Origin: Paenibacillus daejeonensis DSM 15491
Lineage (GTDB): Bacteria; Bacillota; Bacilli; Paenibacillales; Paenibacillaceae
Length of the DNA stretch: 64,000 bases
Assembly (NCBI RefSeq): GCF_000378385.1
Contig: NZ_KB899659.1
Location: 337,418-401,417 of the forward strand
Reading direction: 5' to 3'
The notes under the pieces were generated by a model that worked only from the letters and a program-made list of their open reading frames with translations, ran no database searches and was not told where the DNA came from. A program made the position numbers and the translations under genes. The first letter of the stretch is position 1. Each line of letters starts with the position of its first letter. Positions 7,254 through 14,241 of the stretch are shown piece by piece.

Positions 7254-9212
7254 TTATTGACGCTCCGCAGGAATTGGCAAGAACAGCATGTTGATTGGCA
7301 GGTTACTGCCGGAAGCAAGGGTGAACAAAATTTCGACCCGCTCCTCGGTATTGCCAGTCCGATGAAGGACGCCTACTTGGTTGGAGTCTTTGAGAATGCT
7401 GTATTTGGTCACTTCCACCATCTCGCCGTTCACGAGGAACCCGCCAGTATAGTGGCCGCCACGGGCATTCAGTGCAATCATCGTATTCGGCGCTACGCGT
7501 GGCAGCACCAGTTTGTAGATGACGCCGAAGTTGCCGATGTTCAACATCAGATCACCGGACATTGCATCGATGCCATACAGGTACTTGTCGATCTTGCCAT
7601 CGCCGATCACCAAGCGACTATCTTCCGTTCCCATCAGCTTGTTCAGCTCAATGACACGGTCTGCAGCCTGGAACGTACCGCGTGTATGCTTGTTGTCCAC
7701 CGGCAGGTTACGCAGGCTGGACAGCGTCTGAATTGGGTTATCCTTCTCCTCTACGACGACGACACGGTAGCGGACATTGGCGGTATGCGATACATCAAAG
7801 TACGACGAGAAGACTTGCTTAGGCTTAATGGCAATCTCGCTCATCTCCGGCAATACGACCTTGGTCTCGCCTGGAGCAAGAGACATTGAATCGTATTTGG
7901 ACGGATCCGCATACGAGTTCAGATATCTCAGAGTGGACATTTTGCCCGCATTGGTGGAGTATTGGTGCGGACCGCCTTTGCCGTAGGCTGTAATATCAAT
8001 GTCTACACGGCTGGCATTATTGTTGGTCGCCAGGACGTAGATTTTGAAATTGCGCTCAGCAGCATTGTCGTTATAGATCAAGAATCGGGTGTCGCCGCGA
8101 ACCTGATCATCATATACGATGCCCGGCTCTGTCAGCGTCTCAGGCGAGTTGCTGCGAATCATCTGGGCTGGCTGATCCACTGGCGTGAAATCAATGGAGC
8201 GGTAGTCCAGTACCGCTGAACCCGTCGTTTCGTAGAGATCGCCTGGCTGGGTATAAATCCGGCCGAATTCTTCCTTGGTGTACAAAACTTCAGTGGTTAC
8301 TGTAATGTTTTTGGTCACCGAATGCTTGAGGCCTTCGCCGTCCGTGACTTCAAGCGTGACCGGATGATTGCCATCTTCGAAGAACGCATGCTTCTGGTTG
8401 GTCCATTTGGTGTCTACAATATCATCATTATCATCTGTACTCATGTCGGTATAGACAATCTTCTCACCGATTCGGTACTGAGTCTTATCTGTCGTGAAGT
8501 CTGCAACCGGTGGCTGATTCGGCAGCTCAACCTGGATGGTTACTGAGTACGGCTCCGTCCATACGCCTGCTTCATCCATCAAGGAACGAGTGATCGTGTA
8601 TTGGCCCGGTTGCATGAAGATATCCTCGCGGCCTTCCCACAACTCGTCGACAAAATCCAATCCTTCGGGATGTACGGCTTTGTCAATATAGGTCACGGAT
8701 GTCTCCCCTGCATAGATACGTCCAGGCTGGACTTCAAACTCCGCAGAGGCTTCCTGTGCCCATTTCAAGACCATATCTCCCCCAACAAGCGACAGTGTCG
8801 CGCCGGAGAGCTCAGACCAGGTGCGGATCGGCACCATCAATGATCCATTGAGGATGTGGACCGGACCACTGGAGTTAACCTCTTCACCGTTCACCTTGAT
8901 GATGGCGCTGCCGGGAACAAACCGGTATTCGATATCACCATTGCTGGCAATCGATTCCTTGGTCTCGGCGATGTAGCTGGTCTGGAATCCGAAGACCTTG
9001 GCGAATCCCGTCAGCGGAGCAAATGAGGCACCGTCCTTGAAGATGATCGGCTGTGCGGCCTCCACCTCAGTGCCATTATGAATCATAATCTTGCTGTTTT
9101 TCTTGAGTTGAAGCTGATTGCCTCCCGTGCCCTCGGCAGTCGCTGGTGCGGGTGCTCCTGAGAGTGGAATGGCGAGCATAGACATGACCAATAACCATTT
9201 GAATGATTTCAT
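7254..9212 (-). CDS. Secreted copper-amine-oxidase N-domain / PKD-like protein
   Basis: 652-residue exported protein. A signal peptide (MKSFKWLLVMSMLAIPLSG...) with likely cleavage after ATAE is followed by a CuAO_N domain at about residues 35-150 (typical repeats ...FAPLTGFAKVFGF and VPIRTWSELSGA), an Ig/PKD-like tandem around 160-305 (PVADFTTDKTQYRIGEKI is the PKD-like start) and a long C-terminal beta-rich region without a motif I recognise. CuAO_N domains recur in cell-surface proteins of Paenibacillus and probably act in wall or carbohydrate attachment; no catalytic residues are visible. RBS AAGGAG is 7 nt before ATG. The neighbouring minus-strand gene at 9556 carries the same N-terminal domain. 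Confidence 0.82.
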   Translation of the reverse strand: MKSFKWLLVMSMLAIPLSGAPAPATAEGTGGNQLQLKKNSKIMIHNGTEVEAAQPIIFKDGASFAPLTGFAKVFGFQTSYIAETKESIASNGDIEYRFVPGSAIIKVNGEEVNSSGPVHILNGSLMVPIRTWSELSGATLSLVGGDMVLKWAQEASAEFEVQPGRIYAGETSVTYIDKAVHPEGLDFVDELWEGREDIFMQPGQYTITRSLMDEAGVWTEPYSVTIQVELPNQPPVADFTTDKTQYRIGEKIVYTDMSTDDNDDIVDTKWTNQKHAFFEDGNHPVTLEVTDGEGLKHSVTKNITVTTEVLYTKEEFGRIYTQPGDLYETTGSAVLDYRSIDFTPVDQPAQMIRSNSPETLTEPGIVYDDQVRGDTRFLIYNDNAAERNFKIYVLATNNNASRVDIDITAYGKGGPHQYSTNAGKMSTLRYLNSYADPSKYDSMSLAPGETKVVLPEMSEIAIKPKQVFSSYFDVSHTANVRYRVVVVEEKDNPIQTLSSLRNLPVDNKHTRGTFQAADRVIELNKLMGTEDSRLVIGDGKIDKYLYGIDAMSGDLMLNIGNFGVIYKLVLPRVAPNTMIALNARGGHYTGGFLVNGEMVEVTKYSILKDSNQVGVLHRTGNTEERVEILFTLASGSNLPINMLFLPIPAERQ

Positions 9213-9258
9213 ACTTCGACTCCTTCTGCTAATAAACTGATATCCCTTTTTAGAGGTT

Positions 9259-9461
9259 GTTCAAAAAGTCCCCAATTGATCACGAAGAGAATCAGGAAGC
9301 GGACTCGACGTCGAATCTTGCGTTCACGCTTGAAAAGTATTGCTTACGATGCTAGTTTCCTGCGGAAACTCTTAGGTGCTCATGTAGGTTTGCCTACACT
9401 CCGCTCCTCCTTCTGCAGGTTCTCGCAACCTTCTCGGTGCTTAATCGTGAACTTTTTGAAC
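9259..9461. repeat. Palindrome-ended multi-hairpin element (MITE/REP-like)
   Basis: The ends are an 11-bp perfect inverted repeat, GTTCAAAAAGT (9259-9269) and ACTTTTTGAAC (9451-9461). Inside are at least three short perfect hairpins: GTTTCC-TGC-GGAAAC, TGTAGG-TTTG-CCTACA and AGGTT-CTCGC-AACCT. There is no credible ORF. It occupies most of the 343-bp gap between the two CuAO_N genes. Such GTTCAAAAAGT-ended non-coding repeats look familiar from Paenibacillus-type genomes, but copy number elsewhere could not be checked. Confidence 0.6.
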
Positions 9462-9555
9462 ACGTACTTTTATGACGGCCACTTAAGTTAAACGTAAAAA
9501 CAGGAGGAAAGTTTCGTTAAATCATCATAAATTTTGAAATTTTATGAAGACACAT

Positions 9556-11133
9556 TTACGAAGACGCATTGTAGTAGCTTCGCAAAGCATCGGCAATGCC
9601 AAGCGAATTACGGCGCAAGTCCTTGGCACTGAAGAACACCGAGCCCTGAACCTCGTCATAGCGATCATTGTAACGCAGCTGATTGATAATTTCCTGTGCC
9701 GAGCTCCAGCCTGCTTCGGCTGTCCCCAGCTTGTAAGGCGAATGGCCGATATACAGGTCGACCTGGGTGCCTTGCACTTCGCGTGTCCACCAGTCAACAA
9801 GCGTATCATACGCTGCAGCCTGGAATCCAATACTCCAATAGAGCTGCGGGATGACATAATCGATCCAGCCCTGACGAATCCATGTGCGGACATCGGCAGA
9901 CATACTGTCATATGCCGTTACCCCTGCCCTCGTCGCCGAACCGCTAGGATCAACCGACTGATTGCGCCAGACGCCAAACGGACTGATGCCGAACTCTACC
10001 GCAGGCTTAGCTGCCTTGACTGCCTGCCCCAATTCCCGTACAAACGTGTTGATGTTATCTCGACGCCATTCCGCCTTATTGATCAACTGCTTGGCATTAT
10101 AGGTACGGAACGTCAAATCGTCATTGAAGACACCGCCGGACGGGTAAAAATAGTCGTCCAGATGGACGCTTTGAATATCATAGTTGTTGACAACTTCCAT
10201 GATGGCGTCAATGATATGCTGTCTTGCAGCAGGTATGCCTGGGTTGATATAGTGACGGTTGTTGGAATGAACGATCCATTCAGGATGCTGCATGGCCACA
10301 TGATTACTGGCCAGCCCCTCCAGCTTGCCATCGGTCGTCGCCCGGAACGGGTTAAACCAGGCATGGAATTCCATGCCGCGTTTATGCGCTTCTTCGATTG
10401 CAAATGCCAGCGGATCGTATCCCGGATCCTGTCCCTGCTTGCCTGTCAAAAATTTCGACCAAGGCACAAGCGACGAAGGATACAGTGCATCTGCCGACGG
10501 TCGTACTTGAACGAATACGGCGTTCATCCCCATGGCTTGCAGGTCGTCGAGCAGCTTGATGTACTCGGCTTGTTGGGCAGACGGGTTGCGGTAACTGCCA
10601 CTCGTTGGCCAATCGAGATTGAACACGGTGGATACCCAGACTCCCCGCATCTCCTCGGTCTGCTCACCAGGACCCGGAGTTGGCAGCGTCGTGCCGGTAT
10701 ATAACTGAACCGAACGCGTAGCCTCCTGCCATACGACGGTCAATCCCAGCTGCTCCCCTACAAACCGCAGCGGCACCATGACTCTTCCCTGACGCAGCGT
10801 TACCGGTGAATCAAGCGCCACAGTGGTGCCATTCACGCTGACCTGGCGGGATCCGTTCTTCATCATAATTTCAGTACCTGACTTGCTGATGGTGACTGTC
10901 TTGCTGGATGCTTGCCAATCGACATAAGCTCCCAGAGACTCGCTGATCACCCGCATCGGCACCATCGTTACACCCGCTTGGGGCACTATGTATGGCGAGA
11001 CATCGCTGGGCACTCGTTTACCGTCCAGATAAATAGAAACATCGGCCGCGGACGTGGGGGCCGGACTCGCACTTAGCGCTGGTATGCACAAGATAACAGC
11101 TAGCAGCGCGACAAACCATTTTGTTGCTTTCAT
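9556..11133 (-). CDS. Secreted glycoside-hydrolase-like (GHL10/DUF187) protein with CuAO_N domain
   Basis: 525-residue exported protein. Signal peptide (MKATKWFVALLAVILCIPAL), CuAO_N domain at about 30-145 (VPMRVISESLGAYVDWQ and VPLRFVGEQLGL repeats), then a TIM-barrel GHL10 domain from about 165 (EMRGVWVSTVFNLDWPT) through HLDDYFYP, GISPFGVWRN and VIPQLYWSIGF. YngK of B. subtilis has the same barrel; members are thought to act on cell-wall or exopolysaccharide glycans. ATG 11133 is 8 nt after GGAGG; an upstream in-frame ATG at 11196 lacks a ribosome site. Activity is inferred from family. Confidence 0.88.
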   Translation of the reverse strand: MKATKWFVALLAVILCIPALSASPAPTSAADVSIYLDGKRVPSDVSPYIVPQAGVTMVPMRVISESLGAYVDWQASSKTVTISKSGTEIMMKNGSRQVSVNGTTVALDSPVTLRQGRVMVPLRFVGEQLGLTVVWQEATRSVQLYTGTTLPTPGPGEQTEEMRGVWVSTVFNLDWPTSGSYRNPSAQQAEYIKLLDDLQAMGMNAVFVQVRPSADALYPSSLVPWSKFLTGKQGQDPGYDPLAFAIEEAHKRGMEFHAWFNPFRATTDGKLEGLASNHVAMQHPEWIVHSNNRHYINPGIPAARQHIIDAIMEVVNNYDIQSVHLDDYFYPSGGVFNDDLTFRTYNAKQLINKAEWRRDNINTFVRELGQAVKAAKPAVEFGISPFGVWRNQSVDPSGSATRAGVTAYDSMSADVRTWIRQGWIDYVIPQLYWSIGFQAAAYDTLVDWWTREVQGTQVDLYIGHSPYKLGTAEAGWSSAQEIINQLRYNDRYDEVQGSVFFSAKDLRRNSLGIADALRSYYNASS

Positions 11134-11291
11134 CAGACAAATCCTCCAATGGCGTATTGTGATGAGAACTAAGGAACCGTCACAGTATAGACGCAACTGG
11201 ATACGATTTGTTGCTTTAACCTCCTAAATTGTCACAATTTGTTCGCCTTTGGACCTTTCTTCATCATCTGAACCTATCAAAACGTCGAAAT

Positions 11292-11341
11292 CCCCCAGTC
11301 GTACCCGAGCGGCTACAGCCGAATGGGATACCTGACGGGGG
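11292..11341. other. Long interrupted stem-loop
   Basis: CCCCC, GTC, GTA, CCC and CGGCT on the left arm pair in order with AGCCG, GGG, TAC, GAC and GGGGG on the right arm, with small bulges and an AC loop. It lies 22 bp past the stop of the Pro-Glu repeat gene and upstream of the GHL10 gene on the minus strand. Only a weak T-rich tract follows, so terminator, processing site or leader structure are all possible. Confidence 0.5.
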
Positions 11342-11362
11342 ATCGTTCATTCATGCATGGTT

Positions 11363-11635
11363 TTATCGGGTTCCCTGCTCACCTGGATTAGGAACAGGCG
11401 GGTTAATCGCCGGATCGATCTCCGGCACTTTCTCCGGGGCAATCTCAGGCTCGGGCTGGATATCTGGCCGAATCTCAGGCTCGGGCTGACGGCCTGGGCT
11501 AATTTCGGGCTTCGGGTCGGTATTGGGTCTGATCTCCGGTTCCGGCTGCCGGTCCGGATTGATCTCCGGCTCAGGCTGCGGAGGGATTTCAGGTGGCCGG
11601 TTGTTGTTCTGCTGGTTTCCGGGTAGCTCTGTCAT
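11363..11635 (-). CDS. Short Pro/Glu repeat protein (PEPEI repeats)
   Basis: 90-residue low-complexity protein made of about six imperfect repeats of the type QPEPEI-(N/R)P-(D) after a short MTELPGNQQNNNRPP head. No signal peptide, TM helix or cysteine. The excellent ribosome site AAGGAGG 7 nt before ATG 11635 and maintenance of frame over degenerate repeats argue it is translated. Similar Pro-Glu/Pro-Asp tracts serve as extended wall-spanning stalks or spacers, but without an export signal no such job can be assigned. Recurrent repeats make length variation between strains likely. Confidence 0.65.
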   Translation of the reverse strand: MTELPGNQQNNNRPPEIPPQPEPEINPDRQPEPEIRPNTDPKPEISPGRQPEPEIRPDIQPEPEIAPEKVPEIDPAINPPVPNPGEQGTR

Positions 11636-11718
11636 GGCGGCTTCCTCCTTTATGGTTGTCCTTCTCCATTATTACCTTGGATGGAGGAAGCTCAAACGCC
11701 TGACAAGCCTAACACGCC

Positions 11719-11753
11719 AACAGGCCAGATTGCCCAGGGCATTCTGGCCTGTT
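11719..11753. terminator. Stem-loop after ppaC
   Basis: AACAGGCCAGA and TCTGGCCTGTT are perfect 11-bp arms around TTGCCCAGGGCAT. It lies 60 bp downstream of the pyrophosphatase stop on the minus strand. T-run is weak on both sides, so efficiency is uncertain. Confidence 0.6.
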
Positions 11754-11812
11754 ATTAATCAGAGGCTATCTTTAAGCAGACTAGCAAACTATGTTGTCCA
11801 AGAGCTGATGGA

Positions 11813-12745
11813 TTAGGCTTTGCTCAGCGTTTCGGTCAGTACCGGTACGATCTGCGATTTACGGGATACCACGCCTTTAAGAAGCGCTTTGTTGTTCTCC
11901 AGCTTGACGTTATAAGCCTGCTCGACCGATTGAGCGGCACGTCCAAGCGACAACGCAACAGAATCATTATTCAGAATGTCTGTTACGACCAATACGAACA
12001 GATCCAGCTCTTTGTCCGCGATAATGCTATTCAGGGCCTCTTCCAGCTCTGACTGGCGAGAGAGAACATCATTTACGTCTACCGCATTGACTTGCGCGAT
12101 CTCAACCTTATGGCTGCCCATCGTGAACTCCTTGGCATCAAGTGTAATCAGCTGCTGGATGGTCTTGTCGCTCAGGTCAGCACCGGCTTTGAGCATGTCC
12201 AGGCCATAAGCTTCCGCTTCGACTCCAGCAATCTCGGCAAGCTCGCGAGCTGCTGCCACGTCTTGCTCCGTGCAGGTTGGCGATTTGAAGAGCAAGGAAT
12301 CAGAGATGATGGCGGATAGCATCAGACCAGCGATATTCGGCTCGATGGCAATGCCGTTTTCTTTGTACATTTTGTTGAGAATCGTTGCAGTACAACCCAC
12401 CGGCTCGGCGCGGTAGTACAGAGGATGACTCGTTTCAAAATTGGCAATCCGGTGATGGTCAATGACCTCCAGGACGCGCACGCTGTCAATGTCACTAACA
12501 CTTTGCTGGCGCTCGTTATGGTCTACCAAAATGACGGTACCGGTTTCGCCTGCAGCGGATTCAATCAAACGAGGAGCTTCTGCACCAAATTTGTTCAGAG
12601 CAAAGCCGGTCTCGCCGTTTACCTCTCCCAAGCGTACCGCTTCAACCGTGAAGCCAAGCTTGGTTTTCAAGTCTGCATAAGCGATAGCCGAGCAGATTGT
12701 GTCGGTATCGGGATTTTTGTGTCCGAAAATCAATGTTTTTTCCAT
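11813..12745 (-). CDS. ppaC: Manganese-dependent inorganic pyrophosphatase (family II)
   Basis: Cytoplasmic DHH-family enzyme hydrolysing pyrophosphate to phosphate, pulling nucleotide-polymer synthesis forward. The 310-residue product is full length. Metal ligands are visible in [10 protein letters not shown] (H9, D13, D15), the DHH-type VIDHHR around residue 97, and the C-terminal DHHA2 domain with SRKSQIVP providing the substrate Arg/Lys. No CBS insertion is present, so it is the unregulated short form. RBS AAGGAG precedes ATG 12745. Confidence 0.97.
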   Translation of the reverse strand: MEKTLIFGHKNPDTDTICSAIAYADLKTKLGFTVEAVRLGEVNGETGFALNKFGAEAPRLIESAAGETGTVILVDHNERQQSVSDIDSVRVLEVIDHHRIANFETSHPLYYRAEPVGCTATILNKMYKENGIAIEPNIAGLMLSAIISDSLLFKSPTCTEQDVAAARELAEIAGVEAEAYGLDMLKAGADLSDKTIQQLITLDAKEFTMGSHKVEIAQVNAVDVNDVLSRQSELEEALNSIIADKELDLFVLVVTDILNNDSVALSLGRAAQSVEQAYNVKLENNKALLKGVVSRKSQIVPVLTETLSKA

Positions 12746-12884
12746 GTGAAAGGCTCCTTGTTCATTAGTATTTGGCCCTCTGATTGCAGCGCACGGGCCG
12801 TTTCTGCTTCATCCATGTACGATTATAACGCTAAATCCATCATATTCCTATGCCTTTAATCAAGAATTCGCAAAAAATTCTCCC

Positions 12885-13178
12885 TTATTGCGACTCCGTT
12901 CGGCAATGCTCCTCACAGTAAGCAGCTACTTCGGCCAATTCATCCTCTTCAAGTTCAAAGTCAAGGTATTTGTCCGTGCCAGCCTCTAGCAGTTCATAGT
13001 GAACAATGCCCGGCTGCCCGTCAGCACTTCTGTAAATTACGCGAATCTTCACGCCAGCTTCCCTGTAGAGCTCATCCTCTTCGTCAATCTCCAGTGTAAG
13101 CAGCGCTTCATACCTTTCGCCTTCCAATATACCAAACGGGTCCTTCACTTGCTCAATTTCATGACCGGTTATTCTCAT
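12885..13178 (-). CDS. Small conserved protein, DUF6509-like
   Basis: 97-residue acidic protein with the DPFGILEGERYEALLTLEI core and YLDFELEEDE motif that I associate with DUF6509 proteins of Bacillales. Mostly beta with an acidic helix near the C-terminus; function unknown. ATG 13178 has GAAGGAGAAGG directly ahead at good spacing and is preferred to ATG 13199. Monocistronic, divergent from the gene at 13293. Confidence 0.7.
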   Translation of the reverse strand: MRITGHEIEQVKDPFGILEGERYEALLTLEIDEEDELYREAGVKIRVIYRSADGQPGIVHYELLEAGTDKYLDFELEEDELAEVAAYCEEHCRTESQ

Positions 13179-13292
13179 CGATCCTTCTCCTTCGTTCACT
13201 ATGGACTAACGGATCTGCTGGCACCTCCGCTACTAGCGGCCTGCACCGAATGATGCTATGATCCTATAAGCTACTATAAAGGAGAAATCATC

Positions 13293-13595
13293 ATGAAGCA
13301 AAACGAATGGGAACAACAGATCATTGAACGTTATCAGGATGAGGAAGAGATGATGATCGTCATCTTCGCCCAGTGGTGTATAAACCGCGGGCTGGACCCG
13401 CTGCTAGTCTACCGCGAAGCCTATCCCGGGCAGGGTGCCAACGCGGCTCTGGAGGCTGCTCTGCAACAGACGCTTCCGCCTGCTCAGGCTCAGGATATTA
13501 CAGATGATCTCCTCTTTACAGTAATGGGCCTGTTCGGCAATGATCAATTGGCGGAGCATTGTTCATCCATCATTGCTGCCGGAGGGCAACAATGA
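13293..13595 (+). CDS. Conserved small helical protein of unknown function
   Basis: 100-residue, probably all-helical cytoplasmic protein (MKQNEWEQQIIERYQDEEEMM...), with no domain I recognise and no TM or cysteine pair. RBS AAAGGAG lies 8 nt before ATG. Its stop overlaps the start of the YdjM-type gene (ATGA at 13592), so the two are translationally coupled and perhaps functionally linked. Confidence 0.72.
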   Translation: MKQNEWEQQIIERYQDEEEMMIVIFAQWCINRGLDPLLVYREAYPGQGANAALEAALQQTLPPAQAQDITDDLLFTVMGLFGNDQLAEHCSSIIAAGGQQ

Positions 13596-14233
13596 AAGGG
13601 AGTACCCATTTGGCAATTGGCACGATGGTCGGCGTCGCAGGCATTGCTTACCAGGGGGCTTATGAGCCGTGGGATGCGGCCTGGTATCTGTCTGTTGCCG
13701 CCTTTTCATCGCTTAGTCCCGATCTGGATGCACCAAGCATGCTGACGCGCAAGCTGACAGCAGCCTCGCGTTTTCTCAGGGGACTCGTCGTGTGGGCCGG
13801 GTCTGCCAGTATTGTCGTCGCATTAATTGCCTACTTATCCGATCGGCTGGTCCATCCTGAACTGGTGACCGCTGCTGTAGCCCTGACGCTGCTGGGGCTG
13901 ATCGCCAGGCAGGGTGTCATCCGTAATCTGCTCGTCAGCGGCATCGGTGCTTGTCTTTTCTATACAGGCATGAACGACTCGATCGGCTGGCTGCTGGGCT
14001 TCGGGCTCTATGTAGCCATTGCCCCCTGGCTCAAGCACAGAGGGCTGACACATACCTTATGGGCTACCGCCGCTTGGGGCTGGATCGCCTGGGAGTTGGA
14101 GCAGCAGCTCCTGCTGCCAGGGTTGACCGTTACAGCCATTATGGGCTACGCCTCGCATCTGCTGCTAGACATCATAACGCCCCAGGGTGTTCGCTTGCTG
14201 TATCCTCTCTGGAACAAGTCCTGGAAACTATAG
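13592..14233 (+). CDS. YdjM-type membrane-bound metal-dependent hydrolase
   Basis: 213-residue membrane protein of the YdjM/DUF457 family. Conserved polar clusters typical of the family are STHLAIG at residues 4-10, SLSPDLDAPSM near 48, KHRGLTHTLWA near 150 and HLLLDIITPQGVRLLYP near 190; together they look like a membrane metal site of His and Asp. About five TM segments. In E. coli YdjM is LexA-regulated; no SOS box is seen here. ATG 13592 is chosen because GGAGGG sits 7 nt upstream and homologous sequence begins at MKGSTH. Substrate unknown. Confidence 0.85.
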   Translation: MKGSTHLAIGTMVGVAGIAYQGAYEPWDAAWYLSVAAFSSLSPDLDAPSMLTRKLTAASRFLRGLVVWAGSASIVVALIAYLSDRLVHPELVTAAVALTLLGLIARQGVIRNLLVSGIGACLFYTGMNDSIGWLLGFGLYVAIAPWLKHRGLTHTLWATAAWGWIAWELEQQLLLPGLTVTAIMGYASHLLLDIITPQGVRLLYPLWNKSWKL

Positions 14234-14241
14234 TATTCAGC

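Noticed and set aside
9544-10704. Plus-strand 386-residue open frame
   Set aside because: Antisense shadow of the GHL10 gene; composition rich in Arg/Cys/His and no ribosome site.
11363-11635. CRISPR-like short repeats
   Set aside because: The repeats are imperfect, with no unique equal-length spacers, and keep an open frame with a strong ribosome site; they encode PEPEI repeats.
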